DNA from: Bolinopsis microptera
Lineage: Eukaryota; Ctenophora; Tentaculata; Lobata; Bolinopsidae
DNA length: 64,000 nucleotides
Direction of reading: 5' to 3'
Assembly: GCF_026151205.1 (NCBI RefSeq)
Contig: NC_087080.1
Span: 6,614,797 to 6,678,796, forward strand
The notes beneath the pieces are model-generated. The model ran no database searches. It saw nothing but the letters and a program-made list of their open reading frames with translations, and was not told where the DNA came from. The position numbers and the translations under genes are program-made. Of the stretch, positions 36,701 through 46,316 are shown in pieces (the stretch's first letter is position 1; each line of letters begins with the position of its first letter).

Positions 36701-39700
36701 TATCTGAAGCACTGCCATATGTGGGCATCTCCTCGGTATGGCACTACATTAACTCTCAGTATATTATATATATATATATATATAATATGTTGTTGGATGT
36801 ATAATATAGTTTTATAAGGTTTCAACCTTGACACATTATAAAGTAATATTAAGTAATATGTCCTCGAGGGGTCTCGCTAAACCAAGTTCTCTACACCGCC
36901 TTTTTATTTTTTGTTCTAGCCGTACGCCGCGTGTCGCGTATGTGTGAAGGTGTGATCCTGCGTAGGTACGCTGATTTTTCTGGAGATAGGATTATAAGAT
37001 TTTCTGTGCGGTTACTCAAATAATAATGGCCAATATAGATTATGAATATAAATAGATTTAATATTAAGGGAAGCGCTCTTGCGACTAAATGTGAGTGATA
37101 AGCCGGCTTTTCCTTTGAATTGTCCATGACCGATACCAGAAATAGTTGATGAGTCAAAACGTGCCAAATAGTTAATAACTTATCAAATATAGCATCTTAA
37201 TGCGATGACGCATCACCTCTTCTCAGTGTTTAAAGCTATAAATAGTAACTGCATGATGCTTCTTATCTGGTACATACGTGGTATAGATAGACGGATACAA
37301 AACGGGATCGTCACGATGTTCTCGACTGGTACCGTTTGTTTGTGAAGTAGATGATGAAATCATGAGTCCATGTGTAAGGTTTCCAGTGACATCTTCCGTC
37401 TTTGATAGATCTTCCATTTTTGGTGGATATTTGGTCAAATATTTGGAGCTAGCCTTGTCATCTGTTTAAATCTGCAATTAAGTCGCTTGTACGTGTTTAT
37501 TTGACTGTCATTTCATTCGAATGTTTTTCTTTCTTTACCTCGGTCACAGCTCTCAGACGAGCCCAACTTGTGAAAAGAGTCACGTGACTTTCACTCCACC
37601 ACTCCAGAGTAGTAGAATGCTCCCTCCCCTCACCGAGCTACTCTACCCGGGCGTGCTGCACGACCTGTCCCGGGTAATGATAGCCCTGGTGCTAGGACAT
37701 CTCTTCCACTCCAACGTCCTCCTCCTCCTCGTGCTTACCCTCTGCTCTCTTCCTCTCCTCATTGTCTCATGGTTACACGGAGGAGACCCCTTTCTCATCT
37801 TCTTTTGGCCCTTCACATATAATAAGGACCGGGAGGAAAACGCGAGGAAGGATTCGGCTGGTAATCTAAAGCGTGGGGGTGGTATCAGGAGGAAGCTGAG
37901 AGATAGTTTAGGAAGTATCGGAGGTAATAACCTGGGGAAATACTGGGGTTTACTGGGGTATACTGGGGTTTACTGGGGTATACTGGGGTTTACTGGGGTT
38001 TACTGGGGTAGGGGTCTCAGGCTGGGGTACTAGGGTATTGGTGTTCAGTGAAAGGCGTTATTATGTCCTGCTTCATTGAACAGTATTCTTAAAGTTAAAA
38101 CTCGTTTACATTTATGGTGATTCCTTTGTTTACTGCACCTTTGTTTTTCTGAAGCATGAATTTAACAACTTAAAATCTCAACTTATCCCGCTTAACAGTA
38201 ATTCTCTTTCAGAAGAATCGACTCATCTGACGCCTAAGACGCCCAAATGCAATACACCGCCATCTAGTAACACCGAGAACAGCAACAGTACAGAGGCCCC
38301 ACGAGAACACCCCAACTCAGCAAATCAGGTTCGTAGTTTACTGGCACAGTTACTGGGCACTTTAACTGGCACAGTTACTGGGCACTTTAACTGGCACAGT
38401 TACTGGGCACTTTAACTGGCACGTGGCTCTACTCTGTGCTCCTGACCACGTACCAATGCAAGCGGTTATCGAGATTCTAGAGAATTCTCACCAATCCAAT
38501 TTCATCGCACAATCATATTTATGGTATGTGACAGTGATCGCTTTTTTAATATGTATCATGGCGATGTTATATCTAATTACTGTGATTGGACAGTTATCTG
38601 GTCACATGTTATCTGGTCACATGTTATCTGGTCACATGTTATCTGGTCACGTGCTAACCCCCCTCCACCTCTCCAGTCCGAGGTAGAGATAGCCAAGTTC
38701 TACACACCAAACGTATCTTCCGGCCTCCCTGGCTCGGACCATGCCCCGCAGATCGTTCATAGTCAAAACGGCAGTGCCGGAGATCACTCAACTCTCGTAC
38801 AGAGAACCTTCAAGTTCCTCAACCAGAAGAGCACTGCAGACCACGATAAGATGTCTGAGGATGAGAAGTATAGCCCTTTCATCACTAAGGACGGTAAGTT
38901 TGGAAGCTTGGAATGAGAAACGTATTATACTTGTCTAGATGAGGTTTTAATCGAGAGGAATATTGAGTGTTCAAGCGCATTTTTCACGCAAACTATCCAT
39001 ACCGATTGCCGGTACAGAATAATAGAATATTTTTCTCGTGAGTGTGGAATGTAAATTCCAAGGAAACGTATAACACTATAACTTTAACAAACTTACTGAA
39101 TAATGCTCTTGAGTAAACTGGTTCGTGGCCGGAATATATCAATACCGCTTATTATTCCCTACTATCCGAGTAACACTTAGATCTACACTATGTCTAATGT
39201 CTATCATATATATAATTATGCTCTTTTATTATATATTAATTAATTTATTCGAAATAAAAATAGGACGTCAAATGTCAATGAACATCTTTAAGATTTGATA
39301 AGTAGCCTGAACAAAATAAATACGGATACGTAAACTAAAACAACTTCTTTCATCCTGCTTTATCAGAGGCTAATATTCCCAATATTCTTAAACTGTACAA
39401 ATCGTCTGCGCTATTTACAATTAATAGAATATCTCTATTACTTAAATAATATACATAATATTACAGTAACATTTCTTGACCCCACCTCACCACCATTATT
39501 CCACAGATGACGGCAACCCGCTCCTACTCATGATATTTTCCTACGAAAAGGACGGCTACACAATCGAGGGAGGAACCCTGGAACAACTGGTCGAGCAGCT
39601 CTACTGCGGAACTTGCCCGGACGCTGACTATATTCAAACATTCCTCTTGGGTTACAAGCTCTTCATGCAGAGTGAGGAGCTTATGGACATGCTCCTCCAG

Positions 39701-41649
39701 AAGTTTGTGGACAGCGAGAGTTACGAGGAGGAGCAGGGGGATATGGTTAAGTTGAGGCTGAGTAATATTGTAGCGCAGTGGCTAGAGAGGGTTTGGGTGG
39801 ACTTCCATTACAGTGATGTGATGATAGAGAAGGTGGATAAGTTTGTCCAGCTGGTTTCATCAGGACACCCCAGGTTCCTGCCCGTCGCTATGAAGTTGGA
39901 GAATACCATGCAGAAAAAGGTTTGTTTTAAAAATATTTAGATCAAGATGCCTTTGTTTAATTATAGTTAAATCGTGTTTTGATCGTTTGACTGGAAGTAC
40001 AACCTTATACTTCATTAAAAACACGAAAATCGATTTCCTCACCAAATTTCCCTCCTCAGAAAAGAGAATGGGAAGAGTCTCTAAGAGAAGAGGACCGTCA
40101 GTCAGGCTCTCTACCAGGATCAGGGTGCCCCTCTCCTGCTGAGTCTCCAGTTGCTATGAGACGCTCCAACTCTGACTCCAAGAATCAGGATACCAAGTCG
40201 AACAAGAAGAGAAAACCGATATCGCTGATGGAGACCACATCCGGACAGTTTGCTAGACATGTGAGTAATTACTATAATCGATTGGTAATTAATTGATTTT
40301 AAAATATTCGAATTTTCAAATTTTGGCGACGAAATCCTCGAACAAGTAGGTACAGTATGCCATCTGCAAAGCCCTTGATTTAATTGATTAAAACGACTCT
40401 TGATGCATTCTTAGTGTTTAGTGTGCACTATGTTGGCGCTTGGTCATATTGAACTATGACAGAAAGTTGAGTTTCTTGATATCTTGCTATATTTGTTAAG
40501 ATAAATGCATTTTAATATTTTTCAAGCATTGATAGTTATATTTTTCAGCTGCACTGCGTCGACTTTGATCTGATGTCAAAAGTGGAAATCCATGAATATT
40601 TCACCTACTTCTGCAGAAAGAGTAAGTTCAGCCTTGATAAAATAGGCTTCGTTTTCACTTTAAAATGTGCCAATTTCACTTCAATTCTGTATGGCTTCAA
40701 AATCTCCTACTTTTCACTTCACTCTATCTCTCCCTCTTATCTCGTATCTTATCTCTCCCTCTTATCTCTTATCTTATCTCTTATCTCCCCCAGAGGATCC
40801 AAAATACCACCTCCTGACCCAACATCTGGACAACTGGATCCATCACTGGAACAGTATCTCCGCCTGGGTCACATCCGAGATTCTGCGCGACGAAAACCCA
40901 CGACAACGTGCTGTAAAGATCGAGCGTCTTATAGATATCGCCAAGCAGCTCAAACAACTTTTCAGCTTCAATACCTTGTACGCTTTTGTGACGGGATTCA
41001 ATCATAGCAGTGTCATGCGTCTGAAGAAAACTTGGGACCACGTTAAGTCCAGCTCTCAGACCAGTTTGAACGATCTTGAAGAATTCATGTCTAATGTCGA
41101 TAACTTTGGTCAGTATAGGAAGTATTTGGGAAAAGTGCCCAAGACTGTGTGCACGATTCCGTTGCTGTCTCTTATTCTCAGAGATATTGAGTTCCTGAAT
41201 GTCAACTCTCCCAAGCTGAGGAATGGTTTATGGAACTTTGGAAAACTTCGTTTAATCAAAAATAAGGTGTGTGCGAACTGTGTATAATTTTCATTTACTA
41301 AATATTTTATATTGTATGTGTTACTTAGGTTCTAGATCCATTAAAACAACATTATAAATTCCATTACTTCCCAATTTTTTAGTTCAAACTAATAAACGTC
41401 CTCGCTTGAATCAATTTAACCAGTCCTATCTTTCAGATATCTGAACTAGAAAGATTCAAGATGATAAAGCCACAGAATCACATCCAAACAGAAGACGACC
41501 TCCTTATCTTCTGTCGTCGCCTGCCGACAATTCCCTGCGCCTCGTTCTACGACATCAGTCTGGAACGTGAACCCAAAGATCAGCCCCGCCCCGCCCGACC
41601 TGTATCCGTTTCGTCGCTGTCGTCAGTGGCAACCAGCTCGTCGTCGTAA
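30103..41649 (+). CDS. Ras guanine-nucleotide exchange factor with REM and CDC25 domains (about 11 exons)
   Basis: Proposed exons: 30103-30712, 30739-30894, (33347-33381, uncertain), 37557-37923, 38213-38328, 38677-38893, 39507-39919, 40060-40260, 40549-40621, 40794-41266 and 41437-41649, about 957 residues. Phases from 37557 to the stop agree at every border. Order: Ser/Pro-rich N-terminus; a probable membrane segment; low-complexity linkers; REM domain (GGTLEQLVEQLYCGT start); then the CDC25 catalytic domain with NTLYAFVTGFNHSSVMRLKK and IPLLSLILRDIEFLN, the counterparts of conserved SOS and RasGRP helices. Such proteins load GTP on Ras-family GTPases at membranes. The core looks closest to RasGRP or RasGEF1 types, but no C1, EF-hand or PH domain is visible. 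The join of the two 5' exons to the rest is unproven; they may be a separate gene. Confidence 0.75.
30713..30738 (+). other. Ultra-short 26-nt intron (or 32 nt)
   Basis: GTTAGT, an ACTGAT branch-like motif and TTTTGCAG are packed into 26 bases. Without removal the frame meets TAG at once. Removal joins GAA-G|GT and keeps a good frame (VFEGVVQIEKPDRSIFSKKQ). A GTAG 6 bases further on would give a 32-nt intron in the same frame. Confidence 0.55.
30739..30894 (+). CDS. RasGEF gene, second N-terminal exon
   Basis: The exon encodes VVQIEKPDRSIFSKKQNKIQ, then a helical stretch (VERLLLSVASNSKLRALEPV) and NFLKPDCLLS, and ends phase 1 at GTTAGT. Composition is fold-like. Confidence 0.58.
33347..33381 (+). 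CDS. Possible RasGEF mini-exon
   Basis: A 35-nt piece between CAGAG and a strong GTAAGT donor fits phase 1 in (from 30894) and phase 0 out (to 37557), and would read G-KASVGLSLKRL. It is the only candidate I found that bridges the two phases, so it is provisional. The same DNA in another frame reads SQRKSKRWSFSKKI. Confidence 0.25.
33531..33720 (+). mobile_element. tRNA-derived SINE
   Basis: An A-box-like GTGGCTGTGGTAG (33545-33557) and a B-box GGTTTGACCCC (33576-33586), with GCACCTC and TCGCAG between, have the spacing of a tRNA-derived polymerase III promoter. The following ~120 bp would be the SINE body. The tRNA cloverleaf is decayed, so it is not a tRNA gene. The 3' end is approximate. 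Confidence 0.55.
34794..35215 (-). mobile_element. Tc1/mariner-type transposon remnant
   Basis: One end at 34794 (CAGGGTGTTGCAAGACTCG) follows TA. The minus-strand frame 34924-35208 encodes the transposase C-terminus: SDLNPADFFLWGYLKERV, with the D-L-N-P-x-D-F-F-L-W-G motif around the last catalytic Asp, then a C-terminal helix region and GAWFEKLLKY. The catalytic core upstream of this motif is missing, and no second inverted repeat was found to the right, so the copy is 5'-truncated and dead. Confidence 0.75.
34924..35208 (-). pseudogene. Truncated mariner-type transposase
   Basis: About 85 residues correspond to the last third of the transposase. The residues before SDLNPADFF do not fit the family, so the frame was broken there. 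It sits antisense in a RasGEF intron. Confidence 0.75.
36891..37127 (-). CDS. Possible small single-pass membrane protein
   Basis: ATG at 37127 gives 78 residues: MDNSKEKPAYHSHLVARA, a hydrophobic segment (LPLILNLFIFIIYIGHYYL), an N-R-T glycosylation site, then a basic tail (RDTRRTARTKNKKAV). It lies antisense to the RasGEF intron, just after another protein-like minus frame. It could be chance in AT-rich DNA. Confidence 0.25.
   Translation of the reverse strand: MDNSKEKPAYHSHLVARALPLILNLFIFIIYIGHYYLSNRTENLIILSPEKSAYLRRITPSHIRDTRRTARTKNKKAV
37223..37461 (-). CDS. Possible terminal exon of an antisense gene
   Basis: On the minus strand TTTAAACAG precedes two bases and 78 codons plus TGA: DDKASSKYLTKYPPKMEDLS and onward to YVPDKKHHAVTIYSFKH. 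The hydrophilic, Thr/Ser/Lys-rich text looks coding, and the upstream border resembles an acceptor. No upstream exons were found. Nested in the RasGEF intron. Confidence 0.3.
37557..37923 (+). CDS. RasGEF gene, membrane-segment exon
   Basis: The frame encodes TSPTCEKSHVTFTPPLQSSR, then LLYPGVLHDLSRVMIALVLG, a second hydrophobic run (VLLLLVLTLCSLPLLIVSW), GGDPFLIFFWPF and a basic end (KRGGGIRRKLRDSLGSIG), ending phase 1 at GTAATA. One or two membrane passes are expected. The phase-1 end joins the next exon (G|AA, Glu). The acceptor is CTCTCAG (phase 0) or GTCACAG seven bases earlier (phase 2). Confidence 0.6.
37935..38015 (+). repeat. TTTACTGGGG/TATACTGGGG tandem repeat
   Basis: Eight near-identical 10-bp units lie immediately inside the intron after the membrane exon. 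Confidence 0.9.
38213..38328 (+). CDS. RasGEF gene, linker exon
   Basis: The acceptor TTCTCTTTCAG is followed by two bases and 38 codons (ESTHLTPKTPKCNTPPSSNT, then ENSNSTEAPREHPNSANQ), with a GTTCGT donor in phase 0. It is a Thr/Pro/Asn-rich disordered linker. Confidence 0.65.
38341..38422 (+). repeat. 25-bp tandem repeat, three copies
   Basis: CAGTTACTGGGCACTTTAAC plus TGGCA is repeated directly after the linker-exon donor. Confidence 0.9.
38593..38651 (+). repeat. 15-bp tandem repeat, four copies
   Basis: The unit ATGTTATCTGGTCAC lies just before the next RasGEF exon; the final copy converts ACATG to ACGTG. Confidence 0.9.
38677..38893 (+). CDS. RasGEF gene, exon before REM
   Basis: The acceptor ACCTCTCCAG is followed by SEVEIAKFYTPNVSSGLPGS and onward to SEDEKYSPFITKD, with GTAAGT in phase 1. 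Polar linker with many Ser/Thr. Confidence 0.7.
38894..39506 (+). other. RasGEF intron
   Basis: 613 bp of AT-rich sequence with no recognisable feature. Confidence 0.5.
39507..39919 (+). CDS. RasGEF gene, REM-domain exon
   Basis: The exon encodes DGNPLLLMIFSYEKDGYTIE, then GGTLEQLVEQLYCGTCPDAD and YIQTFLLGYKLFMQSEELMD. This matches the Ras exchanger motif (REM, RasGEF_N), where G-G-T-L-x-x-L-V and T-F-L-x-x-Y-x-x-F are conserved. The REM domain stabilises the catalytic domain. The exon ends phase 0 at GTTTGT. Confidence 0.85.
40060..40260 (+). CDS. RasGEF gene, REM-CDC25 linker exon
   Basis: 67 codons, phase 0 on both sides: charged, Ser-rich linker (REDQ, SNSDSK, NKKRK) ending in SLMETTSGQFARH, the start of the catalytic domain. 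Confidence 0.75.
40549..40621 (+). CDS. RasGEF gene, CDC25 exon 1
   Basis: LHCVDFDLMSKVEIHEYFTY, then FCRK. It matches the opening L-[TH]-x-[LV]-[ED]-F/Y helix of CDC25 domains. Phase 0 in, phase 1 out (GTAAGT). Confidence 0.8.
40794..41266 (+). CDS. RasGEF gene, CDC25 catalytic core exon
   Basis: Encodes the bulk of the catalytic domain: HLDNWIHHWNSISAWVTSEI, QRAVKIERLIDIAKQLKQL, NTLYAFVTGFNHSSVMRLKK and IPLLSLILRDIEFLN. The insert after RLKKTW is short. The key helical-hairpin region is present and no break is seen. Phase 1 in, phase 0 out (GTGTGT). Confidence 0.9.
41437..41649 (+). CDS. RasGEF gene, last exon
   Basis: The acceptor CTATCTTTCAG is followed by ISELERFKMIKPQNHIQTED, the end of the CDC25 fold, and a Ser-rich tail (VSVSSLSSVATSSSS) with TAA at 41647-41649. 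Confidence 0.85.
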   Translation: MSELERFKMIKPQNHIQTEDDLLIFCRRLPTIPCASFYDISLEREPKDQPRPARPVSVSSLSSVATSSSS

Positions 41650-43917
41650 CTCCTAGAAAACAGTTTTTGTTGTCATATAGAGCTCCTCTCTCCTCTCACA
41701 CCCGTCCTCACAGTTTGGATAGAACTAACATTTATTAGTTACTATGCTTTTACTAGAAACTAGTTGATGTGGCCTGATATCAGCAAGTATAAAGTGTGTA
41801 AATACTTATCAGAGGATTTCAAGATAGGTACAAATATTCGGAGTATCTGGGACCCTGTCCTTATCTGAACCCATTAGCAGTCAGGAACATTGTTTAAAAC
41901 TTTGACATAGTTTAGTGGGACTTACTGTTTTTTATTCGAATAGCAATATTAGCAAGATAAAGAGATGCATTTCTACCAGCCAGCAAAACTGTATAGACTT
42001 AGAAGAAGGTGCGTGTGATTTCTCAATTGATCGTGTAAAAACATCTGACTGCTGTGTTGAATGATCTGTGTTCATTGAAGTTTTTTAATTATTATACTCT
42101 GATTCAATTATTTTTATAGTAGTTATACAAACCATTTTTAAATGATTGCCAAAAACTTTGATGTTGAGGTTTTGATTTTGAACCGTTTAGGTAATACTAA
42201 TGAATGTTGAACTAAATAGAAAAAGAGCTACAAGGAGAATTGTTTATTTATTTTTATTGTCTCTATTTTCTACTTTCGGACTGTGAAGTCAGTCCAACTT
42301 CTAGTTTACCACCTGTATAAACCAGTTTCATTTTCAAATTCCTCATTAGCACTGTATTGAGCACTCTGTTGAGGTATGTTCTGATATTACTAGATTTAAA
42401 TTTGCATGCAGCATTTTCCTTTCGATGGACAATTTCTTTCCACATAGAGCATATAGAACATATAGATTTAAAACGTTCTTCGCCGTGAAATTATGATTTT
42501 CATTATGTAACTTCAAGTTCAGTTTACAATTTTTGTACTATATTTCTCATGATTTGGAAAATTCTTGCGTTTCAATTCTTAACTATTTTTTAAAGCAAAA
42601 TCACGTGCAATCTTACCGTATCCTCAAATTGATAGTGCGCTCACCCGATATTGTAGGGACTGCTCTCCACCATAAGTATAATAAGTATAACATTGAAACC
42701 TGATGAGATTTATGGACGACACAGTAGCTGGATGAGAATCAAAGTCATTTGTCATTGATTCTTTGCCTCGAGCAAGCTACTGATTGTGTTTACGTACATG
42801 TTATACATCAACATGTAATAAATGTTATACTTACAGTAATACAGTTAGTAAAGACACGTTTATGTGTTAATTTAGGACTAAAAGTAAAACTCCTGCTAGA
42901 CAGCACTGTTTCTTGTGTATATTGTGTCATTGTGAACATGAGCATTGCCAACGACTCGGACGTCGGGCTTTATCGTTATTACTGCTTTATCATTTATTTG
43001 TTATTGCGTCTCAAGCTAAATCTACAAAACTCAAATAATACTCTAAATTATATTTAGAACAATGGTCATAATCATTAGGTGTTAGGAAACGCGCAACAGT
43101 TTTCATTGTAGGCATGGTTTGGGCGAGCGAATTAGTAAGACTAAGAGCTGTCATATATATATACTTTAATATATACTAGGCTTGCTGGACGTCGTCGCTT
43201 GGTATACGTTGTATACCATTTTGGCCGGCCGCCACTTCGTGACTTCACGCGGTAATATCGAAATATTCAATATTACCGAGCATATTCACCTAACCGTGTT
43301 TCCGTGTTGCGTGTGCTTTCGCGCCGCTGCAGGCGTGCTTGTTTCAAAAGCCGGGAGCTAGAGGCGGGCGCCCGCCACTGCATGCAAGCGCAAGGGCTCT
43401 GGATAGAGCAACCGAGCATAAGCCTGCGAAGCCAGAATCTGAAAATTAAAAAATATTTGTAAGTATATCAATATGCTTGACGGATGTTACTTGTCCAAAT
43501 TTCTTCACAGTAGCGCGCCGCTTTTTTTCAAAATAATAGCCCGAGACAAGTGCTACGAAACAATTACACAAGACATGACAAGTATTTGTAGCGCGATGCA
43601 CTACTGGGTCGCGCGCGCGCATCCAATAATGCTTCTCGCAACCACAGATGCAGATCGGCGAGATGCGAAGGATTGACATCGTGAATCAAGACAAGTATAT
43701 GCATGGATGTTGCATGCTTTTATATTGGTGAGATGTTTGTTTTATTGACGATGTCAACTTATTGAAATCGTTGCTTTGCTTCGATGCAAAGCAAGAATGC
43801 TAGTTTGCGCGGCGCGTCGAAGCGGCGATGTCCTCCAATCATAAACTGTAAGTAAGTAAGTAAAGCTAAAGATTATGACATAACATCATCACACGTGTTT
43901 ACTAAATATCATTCCAC
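41650..43917. other. 3' flank of the RasGEF gene, GC-rich palindromes, no gene
   Basis: To about 43130 this is AT-rich 3' UTR and spacer. From 43180 the composition changes: short palindromes (GGTATACGTTGTATACC at 43201; CGGTAATAT..ATATTACCG near 43250-43280) and repeated GCGCGCC, TAGCGCG and GACGATGTCAA words appear, shared with the foldback element to the right. This stretch may belong to a larger, decayed relative of that element. Confidence 0.4.
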
Positions 43918-44615
43918 TTACCTGAGGACCCCAGGTTAATTGACGATGTCAATTCATGGCAGCTCGGCGCGGCACAGTAGCGCATCGCGCTACAAGCCCC
44001 CAGGCTATTATGTTCATTAACATAAATAAAGATTTGGCGGAATGACAGGCTGAGCGCGGCCCAGTAACATTCCACTAAATAGAAAAATAATTTAAATAAA
44101 TATTTTTCCCATCAACATTAATTGTTAATAATTTATCAAATTTAATTTTATTAATCAATACGTTGTATGACCCGCCGCGCACGAGTGCGCGGCTCCCCTG
44201 TATCGTCGAAACTCTATCTGTAGCGCAATGCGTTACTGTGCCGCGCCGCGCACTCAATGAGGCTTCTCTGAGCGAGATGCGCTACTGTGCCGCGCCGAGC
44301 TGAAATGAATTGACATCGTCAATTAACTCTATCGTCGAAACTCTATAGTCGAAACTCTATAGCGAAGCGACAGTGGGGGTCACCACGTGATACAATACAT
44401 TATTTAAAAGTTTTAATAACCAACTGTTTAAAAATTAATCAGCTTTTGCTAAAATTTAAGAATAATATTTTACCCTAACTATGATGTGGTGGTTTCCATG
44501 TTCCAATATTACAATTTTTACTGGACCGCGCTCAGCCTGTCATTCCGCCTAATCTCTATGTTTATAAACATGATAGCTATGTTTATAAACATGATAGCCT
44601 GAGGTCCCCAGGTAA
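43918..44615. mobile_element. Foldback (nested inverted-repeat) element
   Basis: The ends are TTACCTGAGGACCCCAGG (43918-43935) and its inverted match at 44598-44615, 16 of 18 bases. Inside lie two longer inverted pairs: 43939-43992 with 44272-44324 (AATTGACGATGTCAATT and CTCGGCGCGGCACAGTAGCG), and 44001-44070 with about 44505-44597 (GGCGGAATGACAGGCTGAGC). A TTTATAAACATGATAGCTATG piece is duplicated near the right end. There is no coding capacity; probably a non-autonomous DNA transposon. No clear target duplication was found. Confidence 0.6.
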
Positions 44616-45998
44616 TAAAATTTATGATATGTATTGACTGAATTATTGATAATATACATAAGACATTTTTGTCTGTTTGTAGTACGAGTAGAGTGTGTAT
44701 ATAAATACGAGTGTGTATGTGGTATGATTTATAATTCATTCAATTTAGATGTTTAACTAATTATCAAACATGTCAATCTTACAAATGTCAACAATCCTAA
44801 AATAATTTAGAACCGAAACGTGATCCTTTGTAAAATTATATGTCCCAAAAGTCAAATTGAATTGTACTCAAGTATAAAATTGAACAATTTTAGTCCAATA
44901 ACCACGGTCACTAGCAAGTTCTCTCAAATGGAGAATATCATCATACGACTCCAGCAAGATGAAACGCTTCCAGAGGTCAACCTCCAGGTGGTGTAGGAGC
45001 TTACGTCTGTGAGCCCCGAGTCTACCAACTTCACTACACATCTCGACAGCAAAACACAGCGCAGCTTGAGCTGTTTAACTTCTGAGTTCTAATTATTAAC
45101 TTTTGAATTGTGAGCCAACCCCCCTATTTCAGGTGGGGAATATACTGAATCTTTGAACATTGAAGGTTTGATTTTATATATAATAGGGTCATTGTGATAT
45201 TATGTGTATATTGTTTGAATACTTTATTTCTTCAATTGTGAGCCCACCCATTATGCCATAATAATAATAATAATAAATTAATGTTATTTTGATACAGCAC
45301 CAAAAGGTTAAATAATTTAAATTTAACCCTTATGCTCAGCTGTAAATGATACCTAAATGACAGTAGAGATCGTGCATCTCGCCTTGGACTGGAATTAAAA
45401 ACGGAAGTTTATAGCTACAAGTTAAATCCTGACTAAATAAGGCAGAAACACCTTTAACAAGAAGATATCCAAGAAAGGTTAGCAGGTTTTCTAACAAAAC
45501 ATATGAAAAATAGATGATGACCACAAGAAATCTATGTATGAGACTCCAAATATATATAACTCCAAATATACAAACAATCTGAATACTTCAATATACAATA
45601 CAAAATTATTAAAAAAGCTTACTGCAGAACAGTAACTGATGTTACAGAAAATCCAATACAGTCATGTCAAATTATCTGGGCAACATACAAGTCTAGAGAC
45701 GGTGAAATAAACAGAGTGGAAGAAGATGCTAAAATACTTGAGACAAAATACAAAGAATAAGGCAGCTTTCTCCTGGGTGCCAACCCAAAAAATGTTGGTG
45801 TCCCGGGATAGAGCCTCCTTTTCTGACCTACTCTAAAATTTTGTTGGCAGACACAGTGAAACACGGAAAAGAATAATATCTCGAATGTTGCCCGAAAATC
45901 CTGAAAAATTAGTAGCCTAAAATAATTTAATTTAAAGCGTAAAATTGACCTGCTATAAGATGAAGATTTTAAAAATCTTCTGATAATGTATTATTTAC
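44616..45998. other. Spacer and 3' UTR of the CR1-like LINE
   Basis: Read on the minus strand, 45998 down to about 45230 continues the LINE as a 3' UTR without frames. An (ATA)n run at 45262-45283 and a CAATTGTGAGCCCACCC-like motif occurring twice (about 45109 and 45233) may mark its 3' end or an older tail copy. From 44616 to about 45100 nothing was recognised. Confidence 0.4.
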
Positions 45999-46316
45999 TC
46001 AGTACATATCAAAGGACTTTCTAAACAGATGAGCTTTTAGTTTTCCCTTAAAGTCATTGATGTTTACACATTTCCTGATTTCTTGAGGAAGGTTGTTCCA
46101 TAATCTTGGAGCAGATGAAGAGAAGGCTCTTGGTGGACTGTTTATAGGGCAATGAAGAGACACATCTCTGCCACCACTGGGATTGTGCTTGACAAGGTTT
46201 GACAGGTATGAAGGTGCTAGTCCATGGAGCAGTTTGAAAGTTAGCAGGAGTATTTTAAATTCAATACGTTCTTTTACCTTGAGCCGATGAAGTTCTTTTA
46301 TGTAGGGCTCAACTTC
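45999..46316 (-). pseudogene. LINE ORF2 C-terminal part, shifted frame
   Basis: 106 codons, including stop, read EVEPYIKELHRLKVKERIEF, LLHGLAPSYLSNLVKHNPSG, NSPPRAFSSSAPRLWNNLPQ and KAHLFRKSFDMY. This is the conserved end of CR1/L2 proteins and lies out of frame with the main ORF2. Confidence 0.88.

Larger units (their letters stand above)
30895..37556 (+). other. Large intron region of the RasGEF gene
   Basis: This 6.7-kb interval holds a ~24-bp repeat (TTACGTGTTCAAAATCATGA-like, 31987-32103), a possible mini-exon at 33347, a SINE, a mariner-type remnant, (ACC)n-like runs at 34026-34100 and possible antisense coding at 36891-37461. If the 5' exons belong to another gene, a gene boundary lies here. 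Confidence 0.35.
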
